Source: Thiotrichales bacterium (GTDB taxonomy: Bacteria; Pseudomonadota; Gammaproteobacteria; Francisellales; CACEW01). From it: 64,000 nt of DNA. Shown in pieces: positions 33,699 to 43,543 of this stretch (positions are counted from its first letter, which is position 1; each line of letters begins with the position of its first letter). The stretch is from positions 1 to 64,000 of the forward strand of contig CANJQG010000003.1 in NCBI GenBank assembly GCA_947476405.1, given 5' to 3'. The notes beneath the pieces were generated by a model that was not told the origin of the DNA, did not search any database, and was given only the letters and a program-made list of their open reading frames with translations. A program made the position numbers and the translations under genes.

Positions 33699-34045
33699 TA
33701 TGAAGCAGATTTCTGTTCAAGATCTCTATTCCATTCAGCAATGATGTCGTCATATCCTAACTTTTTCAAGACTGGCTCAAAATTAGACTCCCGCATTTTT
33801 CCACCAAAAAAAGCATCTTGGTGCCTTTTGACAAAGGCTTTCAGCTGCCTCTCTTTCTCTTGCTGAGTCAAATCGTATTCCACCCAACTATTAACCAACT
33901 CAGTCAGATCATCGTGCATGGCGTTGACACTTTTTTTCCCACGCGCTCCAGCAAAAATATCAAAAAAAAGAAATTTGAATGTTGGAATAGCAATGTACGC
34001 ATTAATTGCTGTAATAATTTCCTGCGATTTATTTACTGCATTCAT
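33689..34045 (-). CDS. hypothetical protein converging on metG
   Basis: A 118-residue protein starting at an ATG with an AAGGGGG-type Shine-Dalgarno about seven bases upstream. It is not recognised. It has a hydrophobic N-terminal stretch (IAIPTFKFLFFDIF, residues 19-32) and a charged, helical C-terminus (DLTQQEKERQLKAFVKRHQDAFF). It overlaps the metG end by 10 bases tail to tail. Confidence 0.6.
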   Translation of the reverse strand: MNAVNKSQEIITAINAYIAIPTFKFLFFDIFAGARGKKSVNAMHDDLTELVNSWVEYDLTQQEKERQLKAFVKRHQDAFFGGKMRESNFEPVLKKLGYDDIIAEWNRDLEQKSASYQF

Positions 34046-34192
34046 AAATTCCCCCTTAATTTTAAAATTAAATACATGACTTTACACTAAATAAATCTAA
34101 ATATCAAGCATCCTTTTAGGCATTAAAATTTACACTTGCCGCCCCTAAAATTCAGTGATAAAATCCTCGTTTTTATGATTCAAGGACTCCTT

Positions 34193-35518
34193 ATGAAAAA
34201 ACGCATAATTCTCAAATTATCAATTGGTTTTTCAAGCTTATTCATTATAGAATCGAGTTTCGCAGCAGGCTTTCAAATCAATGAATTAAGCCCAACCATT
34301 CAAGCGACAGCATTGGCGGATGCGGCTACCGCTTCAGGAGATATTTCAGGCATGGCTTATAATCCTGCTACTTTATCGACCATTAAAGGAACGGAAATTT
34401 ATCTAGGTGCAACAGAATTAATGCCTGATGTGGGATACAATAATGCTCAGGCGAATATTGACTATTTCGGAACTCACCCCGTAACGGGCGTTAACTCTGA
34501 AAGCAATATTACGCTCTCTGCATTTGTCCCAGACGCCTACATCGGCACCTCCCTTTTCCCCAGACTGACTGACAACAATCTCAAGATTGGCCTGGGCATT
34601 GATGCCCCCTTTGGCTTAGAGACTAATTATAATAGTGACTGGGTGGGCCAATACAATGCTCTTGAATCTAAAATACAAGTGATCAATGTATTCCCAACCA
34701 TTGCCTACCAAATCACGCCCAAACTTTCTGCAGGTGCTTCTATCAATTTTGAAAATATCTCTGCCACTTTATCCAACAATTACATTCTTGGAGAACAATC
34801 TTCACACTGGACTGAAGGCAATTCTTCCTTAACAGGCAATGCCTGGTCAGTCGGCTACGCTCTAGGCCTGATGTATCAACTCACCTCAACCACGACAATA
34901 GGGGCAGATTATCACTCTTCGGTTGATGAAAATATTAATGGAACTGCAACAGTACAAAGTAACGGCCCACTCCATATCCCAAGCAGTGGCGCCTACAACG
35001 GACAAGTTGATTTAGTCCTCCCGGCCACCGCCAATTTCGGAATCTCTCAAAAAATAGGGAATAAATTAACCCTCATGGCAGGCACAGAATGGACACAATG
35101 GGATTCCATTCAATCGATTAATGCGAATATTGCCGGACTGATTCCAGGGGAAACCTCGACGCTGGATAGCACGCCACTACACTATACTAACAGCTGGCTG
35201 TATTCTTTAGGTGCACGCTATCAATTCACCCAAAAATTTTCCACCTCTGGCGGGCTGGCGTATGATGCAACGCCCACCAATGACCAATATCGCGATGCGC
35301 GCATTCCAGATACCAATCGCAAATGGGTCACGATTGGCTGCCAATATGCGCCCACTGCCAACTTCAATTTATTTGCAACCTATGAACATATTTTTATGAA
35401 TGATCAAAGCATCAGTCTGACACAAAACCCCATCTCCAGCACCTCCCCGGTAGAACTTTCTGCAGATTATACGGGATCGGCTAATATTCTTGCCGGGGGC
35501 TTGAGTTATACGTTTTAA
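34193..35518 (+). CDS. OmpP1/FadL family outer-membrane channel
   Basis: A beta-barrel channel for long-chain fatty acids or other hydrophobic compounds. The ATG at 34193 has AAGGA seven bases upstream and is chosen over an in-frame start at 34136. The product has 441 residues. A signal peptide (MKKRIILKLSIGFSSLFIIE, then SSFA) is cleaved before AGFQINELSPT, and AGFQ-N-E is the exact start of the mature FadL plug. DNNLKIGLGIDAPFGLETNYNSDWVGQY and the C-terminal GLSYTF fit the family. Confidence 0.94.
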   Translation: MKKRIILKLSIGFSSLFIIESSFAAGFQINELSPTIQATALADAATASGDISGMAYNPATLSTIKGTEIYLGATELMPDVGYNNAQANIDYFGTHPVTGVNSESNITLSAFVPDAYIGTSLFPRLTDNNLKIGLGIDAPFGLETNYNSDWVGQYNALESKIQVINVFPTIAYQITPKLSAGASINFENISATLSNNYILGEQSSHWTEGNSSLTGNAWSVGYALGLMYQLTSTTTIGADYHSSVDENINGTATVQSNGPLHIPSSGAYNGQVDLVLPATANFGISQKIGNKLTLMAGTEWTQWDSIQSINANIAGLIPGETSTLDSTPLHYTNSWLYSLGARYQFTQKFSTSGGLAYDATPTNDQYRDARIPDTNRKWVTIGCQYAPTANFNLFATYEHIFMNDQSISLTQNPISSTSPVELSADYTGSANILAGGLSYTF

Positions 35519-35652
35519 TTTGACACAGGGGAAGGCCGATTTTGGAGATTATTTTATCCTGTCAGAAGGCGCTGTGCACGGCAGCCATCAAGTGGCAAGC
35601 TTTGAAAAAACCCTCTGCAAAGACAAAATAAACTGCCACCATCCCAATCATT

Positions 35653-36348
35653 TTATATCGACATAAGCCCCCAAACCATCTCATCCATCCCATGCTCACG
35701 CAAATAGGCATTTGCTTTCGAAAAATGCTTACAGCCCAAAAATCCTCTCACTGAAAAAGGAGAGGGATGCGCTGATTCTAAAACCAAGTGGCGTGTCCGA
35801 TCAATCAGCCGCCCTTTTTTCTGGGCATCATTGCCCCAGAGCATAAAAACAAGATGTTCTCGATTTTGATTCAAAACCGCAATGATCGCATCGGTAAAAC
35901 GCTCCCAACCCTGCCCTCGATGAGAGGCCGCTTGATTTTGCTCGACGCTTAGGACGCTGTTCAAAAGCAGGACACCTTGTCTTGCCCAGGACTCCAACGA
36001 ACCTTCATTCGGCAATTGAAGACCGAGATCCGCAATCAGTTCTTTTTGGATATTTTTGAGGGAAGGCGGTCGCTTCATGCCTTGCGGGACAGAAAAAGAC
36101 AAGCCCTCAGCCTGACCCGGACCATGGTAAGGATCCTGACCTAAAATCACCACTTTGACTTGATCAAAAGGCGTGAGCTCCAAAGCACGAAATATCAATG
36201 CACTAGGCGGATAAATGACTTTTCCTGCTTTGCGTTCTTGCACTAAAAATGCATTGAGACTTTGCATATAAGGCGCATTCCACTCTGATGTCAATTGTTT
36301 TTGCCAGGCGGGTCCTATTTTTTCACCTCTTATTTTGTTAGAATGCAT
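35653..36348 (-). CDS. ung: uracil-DNA glycosylase
   Basis: It removes uracil from DNA. The ATG at 36348 (MHSNKIRGEK) is placed exactly six bases after a TATAAT (36360-36355), so the mRNA may be leaderless; a TTG at 36363 inside that box is an alternative. The product has 231 residues. The catalytic water-activating Asp is in GQDPYHG, and ESAHPSPFSVRGF holds the active-site His; the LLWGNDAQKK-type segment is present as FMLWGNDAQKKG. Confidence 0.95.
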   Translation of the reverse strand: MHSNKIRGEKIGPAWQKQLTSEWNAPYMQSLNAFLVQERKAGKVIYPPSALIFRALELTPFDQVKVVILGQDPYHGPGQAEGLSFSVPQGMKRPPSLKNIQKELIADLGLQLPNEGSLESWARQGVLLLNSVLSVEQNQAASHRGQGWERFTDAIIAVLNQNREHLVFMLWGNDAQKKGRLIDRTRHLVLESAHPSPFSVRGFLGCKHFSKANAYLREHGMDEMVWGLMSI

Positions 36349-36372
36349 GGGCTCATTATACAAGGATTTGGC

Positions 36373-37014
36373 ATGACTTTAAAATCACTCACGCGAAACA
36401 CACTGATCGGCCTGATTATTGTGCTGCTGATTTATGCATTATTTTATATGGAATTAGACATCCCTCTGATGTATTTTATCTACCCCCCCTTTGTGGGGAC
36501 AATACTGGCAGAGGTCTGCGTTATCATCAGGGCTGTTTTTTCACCTTCTATTTGGCTGATCATCGGCCTGATTGCTTTGGGATACGCGGGATGGCAGATT
36601 AAAAGCAAAAAAAGCTGCCCTGCTTTTGCGCTATACTGGGGTGCGGATATCCTCGTCGCCTTTATCGTCACAACCATGCTCAAAATCGTATTAGCACGAT
36701 ACCGCCCGATTGAACTCATCAATGCCAATCTCTATGGATTTCACTTTTTCTCGATGACGCACAATTTTAACTCCACCCCCTCTGGTCATGCAACCCTTGC
36801 TTTTGCAGGATTATTTGGCTTGGGGCGTCGCTTAAAAAACCATTTTATCATGATGGTTTTAATTCTGATCGCCATTCTGATTTGCGTAAGCCGACTCCTG
36901 ATTGCAGACCATTATATCAGCGATATTATTCTAGGCGCTTATATCGGAGTGACCTGCGTGTATTGGACAGACTTTATTCTCGACCACTGTAAAAAATGCC
37001 TCCCATCCGAATAA
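36373..37014 (+). CDS. PAP2-family membrane phosphatase
   Basis: A 213-residue inner-membrane phosphatase of the PAP2/BacA-like lipid phosphatase group. The ATG at 36373 follows AAGGA. Three motifs of the acid-phosphatase site are present: KIVLARYRP, TPSGHATLAF and SRLLIADHYISD. About five or six hydrophobic segments. Likely substrates are undecaprenyl or phosphatidyl phosphates. It overlaps trmJ by 19 bases, and the three genes here read as one operon. Confidence 0.9.
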   Translation: MTLKSLTRNTLIGLIIVLLIYALFYMELDIPLMYFIYPPFVGTILAEVCVIIRAVFSPSIWLIIGLIALGYAGWQIKSKKSCPAFALYWGADILVAFIVTTMLKIVLARYRPIELINANLYGFHFFSMTHNFNSTPSGHATLAFAGLFGLGRRLKNHFIMMVLILIAILICVSRLLIADHYISDIILGAYIGVTCVYWTDFILDHCKKCLPSE

Positions 37015-37727
37015 TCCTCAACGAACCCATCCATCCCGGAAACATCGGCGCCACTGCGCGTGCAATGAAAACCATGGACCAGGACTGCCTCTATTTAGTC
37101 AAGCCACGATTTTTTCCCTCCCCTGCCGCGCATGCCTTGGCCTCAAAGGGAAGCTCTATTTTAGATCAGGCCATCGTGACCGAAACCTTGTCAGAAGCCT
37201 TAACGGATTGCCAATTGATTTTAGCAACCGCGGGCCGAGACTCCACGTTACATTTCCCGAGTTTAGACCTCCGTGAAGCCGCTATTCTGGCACGCCAACA
37301 TCAGGCCTCCGGCAACTTAGTGGGCATTGTTTTTGGCACGGAAAGCATTGGCCTCTCCAATGCAGAAATCAAACTCTGCCACTATCAGGTTCGCATTCCA
37401 ACATCCGACACCTTTTCATCTTTAAATCTCTCTCAAGCCGTTCAGATTGTCTGTTATGAATTATTCATGGCCCTAAAACACCCTGCACCCCCACTTGTTT
37501 TCCCGACTCTGGCTTCCCATCAAGAGACAGAGCGCATGTATCTTCGCCTGGAAACCCTATTGCGCCAAGTTGATTTTCTGAAACCGGGCCATGACAAAAT
37601 CATGATGCAAAAAATCCGCCGCCTTTTTCAACGTGCACAACTTGAAGTCAATGAAGTCAAGATTTTGCAAGGGATTATTACGAATACTGAAGCGCTCCTT
37701 TTAGCATACCGAGATAGAAATGTTTAA
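36996..37727 (+). CDS. trmJ: tRNA/rRNA 2'-O-methyltransferase TrmJ
   Basis: A SpoU-class (SPOUT) methyltransferase of 243 residues that methylates position 32 in tRNAs. The motifs LNEPIHPGNIGATARAMKT, VGIVFGTESIGLSNAEI and SSLNLSQAVQIVCYE are those of the family. It overlaps the PAP2 gene at its start and uvrB at its end (by eight bases), so it is co-translated with both. Confidence 0.93.
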   Translation: MPPIRIILNEPIHPGNIGATARAMKTMDQDCLYLVKPRFFPSPAAHALASKGSSILDQAIVTETLSEALTDCQLILATAGRDSTLHFPSLDLREAAILARQHQASGNLVGIVFGTESIGLSNAEIKLCHYQVRIPTSDTFSSLNLSQAVQIVCYELFMALKHPAPPLVFPTLASHQETERMYLRLETLLRQVDFLKPGHDKIMMQKIRRLFQRAQLEVNEVKILQGIITNTEALLLAYRDRNV

Positions 37728-39696
37728 ACTCATCGCCCCCTACCTCCCCGCCGGAGACCAACCGAGCGCGATCAAACAACTGACCGAAGGCCTAGAAAAT
37801 GGGCTCATGCACCAGACTTTGTTGGGCGTGACGGGTTCAGGCAAAACCTTTACCGCCGCGAGCGTCATTGAAAACGTACAGCGTCCCACCCTGATTTTGG
37901 TGCATAATAAAACCTTAGCTGCACAATTTTATGGGGAAATGAAAGCTTTTTTCCCCCACAATCATGTGGAATATTTTGTTTCATACTATGATTATTATCA
38001 GCCTGAAGCCTATGTCCCAGCTTCTGATTTGTATATTGAAAAAGATTCTGCGATCAATGAACATATCGAGCAAATGCGTCTCTCCGCAACCAAAGCCCTG
38101 ATGGAATATCCCGATACCATTATTGTTGCAACCGTTTCCGCCATTTATGGATTGGGAGACCCTGAATCTTACCTCAAAATGGTTCTGCATTTGCAACGCG
38201 GACAAACGATCAAGCGCGATGAAATCATTCGCCGCCTGGTCGAATTACAATATATGCGCAATGATGTCGTTTTAGAACGTGGGAATTACCGTGTACGCGG
38301 TGAAATTATTGATGTTTTTCCGGCAGATTCCGCGGTAGATGCCATTCGCATCAGCTTATTTGATGATGAAATTGAGTCCCTCAAGCTCTTTGACCCACTT
38401 ACAGGCAAAGTCATTCACGAACTCCCGCGCCTCACGATTTATCCCAAAAGCCACTTTGTGACCCCACGTGAAATTACACTCGGCATGCTCGATCAAATGA
38501 AAATAGATCTTGCAGATCGCTTGACTGAATTTGAGCGCGAACACAAACTGGTTGAGGCGCAACGTCTTCGCCAACGCACGATGTATGATATTGAAATGAT
38601 CGTTGAAATCGGCTATTGCAAAGGGATTGAAAATTACTCACGCTACCTCTCAGGGCGAGCGCCCGGTGAGCCACCTCCCACATTGATTGAATATTTGCCC
38701 AAAAATGCCCTCCTCATGATTGATGAATCACATGTCACAATTCCACAATTGGGGGCCATGTATAAAGGCGATCGCGCTCGCAAGGAAAACCTGGTTAATT
38801 TTGGTTTTCGCCTGCCCGTAGCGCTCGATAATCGCCCCTTACAGTTTGAAGAATTTCAAACCCTGACCCCCCAGGCTATTTATATTTCAGCCACACCGGG
38901 CGATTATGAGTTGGCCAAAAGTGGTTCGGATATCGCTGAACAGGTCGTCCGGCCTACGGGCTTGATTGATCCAGAAATTGAGATCCGCCCTGTTGCAAGC
39001 CAGGTTGATGATGTGCTGTCGGAAATAAAACGCCGCCGAATCATTCAAGAACGCGTCTTAATCACTACACTGACCAAAAAAATGTCAGAAAATCTCACTG
39101 ATTACCTCAGCGAACAAGGCATTAAAGTTCGCTATCTTCATTCCGATATTGATACGGTTGAGCGAATTGAAATTCTGCGCGATTTTCGCCTGGGCACTTT
39201 CGATGTCTTAGTAGGCATTAATTTATTAAGAGAAGGCCTAGACTTACCGGAAGTCTCTCTCGTCGCGATTTTTGATGCCGACAAACAAGGATTCTTGCGC
39301 TCCAGCCGTTCGTTAATTCAAACCATTGGCCGTGCAGCCCGAAATATTCACGGGAAAGCCATTCTTTATGCGGACTCGATTACTCCCGCCATGAAAATTG
39401 CCATCGACGAAACGGACCGCCGTCGCGCCAAACAAATCGAACATAACCAAAAAAACGGCATTACGCCCAAAGGCATCGAGCGCGCCATTCACAATATTAT
39501 GGAAGGCGCCCGTGCAACACCCGAGCTGACGCAAGATCTCAACACCACTGATTTAAGCTTACTCACGCCCGATCAAGTGGGCAAAAAAATCAAACAACTC
39601 GAAAAACAAATGCGCGATTATGCAAAAAATCTAGAATTTGAAAAAGCAGCCGCTCTACGCGATGAAGTACTGGCTTTAGAGCGTTATTTTAAATAG
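37720..39696 (+). CDS. uvrB: UvrABC system protein B
   Basis: The damage-verifying helicase of nucleotide excision repair, 658 residues. Walker A GVTGSGKTFT, the beta-hairpin YYDYYQPEAYVP, Walker B LLMIDESHVT and the helicase motif ATP-dependent RAARN (IQTIGRAARNIHG) are visible. The C-terminal UVR domain that binds UvrC is at residues 620-658 (KQMRDYAKNLEFEKAAALRDE). It overlaps the trmJ end by eight bases. It meets rlmB tail to tail with an eight-base overlap. Confidence 0.97.
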   Translation: MFKLIAPYLPAGDQPSAIKQLTEGLENGLMHQTLLGVTGSGKTFTAASVIENVQRPTLILVHNKTLAAQFYGEMKAFFPHNHVEYFVSYYDYYQPEAYVPASDLYIEKDSAINEHIEQMRLSATKALMEYPDTIIVATVSAIYGLGDPESYLKMVLHLQRGQTIKRDEIIRRLVELQYMRNDVVLERGNYRVRGEIIDVFPADSAVDAIRISLFDDEIESLKLFDPLTGKVIHELPRLTIYPKSHFVTPREITLGMLDQMKIDLADRLTEFEREHKLVEAQRLRQRTMYDIEMIVEIGYCKGIENYSRYLSGRAPGEPPPTLIEYLPKNALLMIDESHVTIPQLGAMYKGDRARKENLVNFGFRLPVALDNRPLQFEEFQTLTPQAIYISATPGDYELAKSGSDIAEQVVRPTGLIDPEIEIRPVASQVDDVLSEIKRRRIIQERVLITTLTKKMSENLTDYLSEQGIKVRYLHSDIDTVERIEILRDFRLGTFDVLVGINLLREGLDLPEVSLVAIFDADKQGFLRSSRSLIQTIGRAARNIHGKAILYADSITPAMKIAIDETDRRRAKQIEHNQKNGITPKGIERAIHNIMEGARATPELTQDLNTTDLSLLTPDQVGKKIKQLEKQMRDYAKNLEFEKAAALRDEVLALERYFK

Positions 39697-40444
39697 CGCC
39701 GCGCTGACGGCCAACTTCGTATAAAGCAATTCCACACGCTACCGACACATTCAGACTTTCGGTCTGACCTTTCATTGGGATTTTTGCTAAATAATCACAT
39801 CTCTCTTTGGTCAGCCGGCGCATGCCCTCGCCTTCATTCCCCATAATCAAAATCGTCGGCATGGTAAAATCAACATCCGTCAGTAGAAGATCAGACTCGC
39901 CTTCAAAACCCGTAATCCAAAACCCTTCTTCTTTTAATTCATCCAGACTTTGACTTAAATTGACTACGGTGACCAGAGGCAAAATTTGACTTGCACCTGA
40001 TGAGGTTTTATGCACTGTCGCATTGACAGAAGCTGAGCGATCCTGAGGCAAAATGACTGCATCACAGCCCAATGCTTCCGCTGAACGCAAACACGCCCCT
40101 AAATTATGAGGATCGGTAATCCCATCCAAAGCTAAAATTAATTTATTTTTATTCAACGAATAGGCAATCAGGTCTTTTACAGTCATGACTTCTGGTTGAT
40201 TTTGACCCTCTTCTCGTGCAGTCAGCGCCACAATCCCTTGATGCCCTTTTCCATAAGGATCCAAATCGGCCCGCGCAACCACTCGAACGCTCACCCCTAA
40301 AGATTTCGCCTTCTGAACAATCCGGGCCTGTTCAGAATCCTGACGATCTTTCAAAGTCAATAATTCTAAAATATGTTCGGGTTTACGTTCAATCAATGCT
40401 TTGACTGCATGCAGTCCGTAAATACAATGCTTCATTTTTCTCAA
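39689..40444 (-). CDS. rlmB: 23S rRNA 2'-O-methyltransferase RlmB
   Basis: A SpoU-family enzyme that methylates G2251 in 23S rRNA. The substrate-binding N-terminus (IYGLHAVKALIERKPEHILEL) is followed by the SPOUT domain with LDGITDPHNLGACLRSAEALG, ILIMGNEGEGMRRLT and SLNVSVACGIALYE. The product has 251 residues. It diverges from rsmJ. Confidence 0.96.
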   Translation of the reverse strand: MRKMKHCIYGLHAVKALIERKPEHILELLTLKDRQDSEQARIVQKAKSLGVSVRVVARADLDPYGKGHQGIVALTAREEGQNQPEVMTVKDLIAYSLNKNKLILALDGITDPHNLGACLRSAEALGCDAVILPQDRSASVNATVHKTSSGASQILPLVTVVNLSQSLDELKEEGFWITGFEGESDLLLTDVDFTMPTILIMGNEGEGMRRLTKERCDYLAKIPMKGQTESLNVSVACGIALYEVGRQRGAI

Positions 40445-40483
40445 AGTTTTGTTATGATGGGCTGAGTATAAATTGATTTTGAA

Positions 40484-41128
40484 GTGAGCGCAACCATTAA
40501 TCCGATTGAACTAGTCAACGAAAACGATCACCTCCAACTGATTAATCGTCTCGATCCCAAAATGACGCCGCTTGCCATTGATTTTTTATCCTACTATCAC
40601 GATATGACTTTAGGACAAGGTGGGCGTCGCCTACTTCTTAAAGCACTGGGTGTAAAAGACAAAGTCCGCATGCATGTTCTGGATGCCACAGCGGGGTTAG
40701 GACGCGATGCGTTTTTCATGGCAAAATTTGGCCTCGATGTCACCATGATTGAGCGCTCCCCTTTATTGGCTCAATTGCTGAACAATGCTTTAAAACATAA
40801 TGCCACCACGATTAAACGCCTCAAACTGCTTAGCGGCGATGCGCTCAAATTGATTCCCACCCTGGCACCCTTTGAAGTCATTTATTTAGACCCCATGTTT
40901 CCTCAAAAAAAATCGAAAGCCAAAGTGAAAAAAGATCTCCAAATTCTGCAAATTCTGCATCAAGATGAGCCTCAGGACAGCACAGAGCTTCTTAAAATTG
41001 CGTTAAAACATACCAAAAATCGTGTCGTTGTCAAACGCCCCATCAATGCACCCTTTTTAGACTTTATTCAACCACAGTGGTCATTACGCGGCACCACCAT
41101 TCGCTTTGACGTCTATGTATCACGCTAA
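40484..41128 (+). CDS. rsmJ: 16S rRNA m2G1516 methyltransferase RsmJ
   Basis: A class I SAM-dependent methyltransferase of 214 residues that modifies G1516 of 16S rRNA. The glycine-rich SAM site is HVLDATAGLGRDAFFMAKFG, and the family motif YLDPMFPQKKSKAKVKK is present. It starts at a GTG at 40484, preceded by TTGAA rather than a strong Shine-Dalgarno sequence. It is monocistronic between divergent rlmB and the convergent gcvR-like gene. Confidence 0.93.
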   Translation: MSATINPIELVNENDHLQLINRLDPKMTPLAIDFLSYYHDMTLGQGGRRLLLKALGVKDKVRMHVLDATAGLGRDAFFMAKFGLDVTMIERSPLLAQLLNNALKHNATTIKRLKLLSGDALKLIPTLAPFEVIYLDPMFPQKKSKAKVKKDLQILQILHQDEPQDSTELLKIALKHTKNRVVVKRPINAPFLDFIQPQWSLRGTTIRFDVYVSR

Positions 41129-41132
41129 AAAA

Positions 41133-41678
41133 CTAAATCCTTTCTGGATCAAAAATCGCATCTAAATTATATTCATCACAGAGAATCATAAAGTTTTCAC
41201 GCAACTCAGATAGATTGAGATCCAGGGGAATCCAAACCGTCAAGCGCGTAAGCTGCAAAGGAACCTGGGTTGTAGGCTGCAGATACGTCTGAGTCCGCAT
41301 ATTTTTAATCTTCACGCCTTTCACATTAAAAAATTGGCTAAACACTAAAATTAAATCTGCCTTGACTAAAGATACCACCTCTACTTGATAGGGCAGATAA
41401 TTGGAGAGCGTATTTTCAAATGAACGACGCATCCAATGCAAACTGCCCTGCTCGGCGGACTGTGCCTCGATGTGTTTTAGTGCAATCTCAAGCTTGGCAC
41501 TTTGATGCCAACTCCCTCTCAGCTCAATCTGAAAATGAAAAGCCTCGCCTTTTTCGCTTAATTCCGCTTGAATCACAGACAAACCCGCTTGAACAGCCTC
41601 ATCTAAAACAAATTGCCACAAGGCAAGATCAGGGCAACAAGCCCCAATCACCACGATTAACTCTTGTTTCTTTAACAT
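41133..41678 (-). CDS. ACT-domain protein, GcvR-like
   Basis: A 181-residue protein with two weakly conserved ACT-type modules (LIVVIGACCPDLALWQFVLDEAVQAG and LTVWIPLDLNLSELRENFMILCDEYNL). It resembles GcvR, the antagonist of the glycine cleavage activator GcvA, but is diverged and no gcv genes are nearby. It follows the algC-like gene directly (both share position 41678), so it is on the same minus-strand transcript as dut and algC. A ligand-sensing regulatory role is inferred. Confidence 0.6.
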   Translation of the reverse strand: MLKKQELIVVIGACCPDLALWQFVLDEAVQAGLSVIQAELSEKGEAFHFQIELRGSWHQSAKLEIALKHIEAQSAEQGSLHWMRRSFENTLSNYLPYQVEVVSLVKADLILVFSQFFNVKGVKIKNMRTQTYLQPTTQVPLQLTRLTVWIPLDLNLSELRENFMILCDEYNLDAIFDPERI

Positions 41679-43072
41679 CAGAAATCCACTTTCAAGTCAG
41701 GTTTATACTGCAACATCAGGCTTTTAAATTGCGCCATGATTTTTTGAAGGGTCGCCGTATCTTTCGCCTCAAAACGCAAAGTCAACATAGGCGTGGTATT
41801 GGAACAACGCACCAAGCCCCAACCATCCGAAAATTCAACCCGTAAGCCATCCATCGTAATGATTTTCGCATCGGGGAAATTAATATGCTGCTTTAAAGTT
41901 TCGAGATAGGCATATTTTTCAGCATCGGGAATCATGACATTCAACTCAGGCGTACTGATGCTATCTGGAATCGTTGCAAAAATTTCATCGAGATTTTGAT
42001 CGCTTTCAGACAAAATCTCGAGCAAGCACATACCCGAATAAATGCCGTCATCAAAGCCATACCAGCTCTCGCGGAAAAAAATATGCCCACTCATTTCGCC
42101 TGCCAGAATCGCATCTTCTTCTAGCATTTTTTTCTTAATCAGCGAATGCCCCGTTTTGTACAGGATGGGAATTCCACCCGCGTCTGCAATCACTTCTCCC
42201 AAAAGCTTAGAACACTTGACATCAAAAACCACCTTACGGCCGGGATTACGCTTTAAGGCCGCACGTGCAAAGAGCATCAATTGGCGATCGGGATAAATCA
42301 TTTTTCCACTCGGAGTAATCACACCTAAGCGATCAGCATCCCCATCAAAAGCCAAACCGACATCTGCTTTTAATGCTTTGACTTTCGAAATCAATACTTC
42401 TAGATTTTCAGGCTTGCTGGGATCCGGATGATGATTGGGGAAATGTCCATCGACCTCACAAAACAAGGGCGTCACATCACAGCCCATTTTTGCATAAAGT
42501 TCCGGTGCGACGACCGCACCCATGCCGTTTCCAGCATCAATCACCACTTTTAATTTTTTGTTAAAATGAAAGCGTTTACTGACATCGGCAATATAATCTT
42601 GAACAATCTGCGTATACGCCACTTCTTGACCCTTTCCTGTCACACTATTTCGGGCTTGAATTCGGCGCAGCAATCCTTGCACTTGATCTTCAGTGAGCGT
42701 CTTTCCTGCAATGACCGTTTTAATACCATTATCATCTCGTGGATTATGACTTCCTGTCAGCATGACACCTGAACGGGAAGACAAAGTGTGGGTTGCAAAA
42801 TACAATAAGGGACTCGGCACAATGCCAATATCAATCAAATCACAGCCCGTTGCCAACAAGCCTGCTTTCAAAGCCGCAAACAAAATGGGGCCAGACAAAC
42901 GCCCATCCCGCGCGACAATGATTGTTTTTTCACCCTGAGATAAAGCCTCAGCACCTAAAGCCAGCCCAATATCATGGACCAAATCCGCCGTTAAATCAGT
43001 CAACGTATTGCCTCGAATATCATAAGTTCGAAACACATGCGTCGGAATTTTATCCAAAGCTAAACGAAACAT
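41678..43072 (-). CDS. algC: phosphomannomutase/phosphoglucomutase
   Basis: An alpha-D-phosphohexomutase of 464 residues that interconverts 1- and 6-phosphates of mannose and glucose for lipopolysaccharide and capsule precursors. The phosphoserine loop is LTGSHNPRDDNG, the magnesium loop VGLAFDGDADRLG and the sugar-binding GEMSGHIFF; the phosphate-binding RCSNTTPMLTLRFEA ends the protein. The family and length match AlgC. It sits between dut and the gcvR-like gene in a minus-strand operon. Confidence 0.94.
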   Translation of the reverse strand: MFRLALDKIPTHVFRTYDIRGNTLTDLTADLVHDIGLALGAEALSQGEKTIIVARDGRLSGPILFAALKAGLLATGCDLIDIGIVPSPLLYFATHTLSSRSGVMLTGSHNPRDDNGIKTVIAGKTLTEDQVQGLLRRIQARNSVTGKGQEVAYTQIVQDYIADVSKRFHFNKKLKVVIDAGNGMGAVVAPELYAKMGCDVTPLFCEVDGHFPNHHPDPSKPENLEVLISKVKALKADVGLAFDGDADRLGVITPSGKMIYPDRQLMLFARAALKRNPGRKVVFDVKCSKLLGEVIADAGGIPILYKTGHSLIKKKMLEEDAILAGEMSGHIFFRESWYGFDDGIYSGMCLLEILSESDQNLDEIFATIPDSISTPELNVMIPDAEKYAYLETLKQHINFPDAKIITMDGLRVEFSDGWGLVRCSNTTPMLTLRFEAKDTATLQKIMAQFKSLMLQYKPDLKVDF

Positions 43073-43081
43073 CTCACCCTC

Positions 43082-43543
43082 CTAAGCTTTACCGGTTGAG
43101 CCAAATCCTTGCGCCTCACGTTTTGAGGCATTAAATTCAGTCACTTGTTTAAATGCGACTTGCAAAACCGGCACAATAATTAATTGCGCAATTCGCTCCC
43201 CACGGGTGATTGTATAGGCATTTTGACTACGATTCCAGCACGAGATCATTAATTCACCCTGATAGTCAGAATCAATCAATCCCACCAAATTCCCCAAGAC
43301 CAAGCCATGCTTATGCCCTAAGCCTGAACGTGGCAAAATCATCGCCGCATACCCCGCATCCGCTAAATGCATCGCAAGGCCCGTGGGGATCAAATGCGTT
43401 TCACCTGGCTGAATCGTCAGGCTATCCGTCAAAGCAGCGCGCAAATCCAAGCCCGCCGAGCCCTCTGTTGCATAAGCCGGCAAGGGAAATTCCTGATAAA
43501 AATCAGCGTTTACTATTTTAAGTTCTACGGTTGTATTGATCAT
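43082..43543 (-). CDS. dut: deoxyuridine triphosphatase
   Basis: It hydrolyses dUTP to dUMP, supplying dTMP synthesis and preventing uracil in DNA. The 153-residue protein carries all five motifs: AGLDLRA, PRSGLGHKHGL, NLVGLIDSDYQGEL, RGERIAQLI and GFGSTGK. Its start overlaps the prlC end by four bases, and algC follows nine bases later. Confidence 0.96.
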   Translation of the reverse strand: MINTTVELKIVNADFYQEFPLPAYATEGSAGLDLRAALTDSLTIQPGETHLIPTGLAMHLADAGYAAMILPRSGLGHKHGLVLGNLVGLIDSDYQGELMISCWNRSQNAYTITRGERIAQLIIVPVLQVAFKQVTEFNASKREAQGFGSTGKA

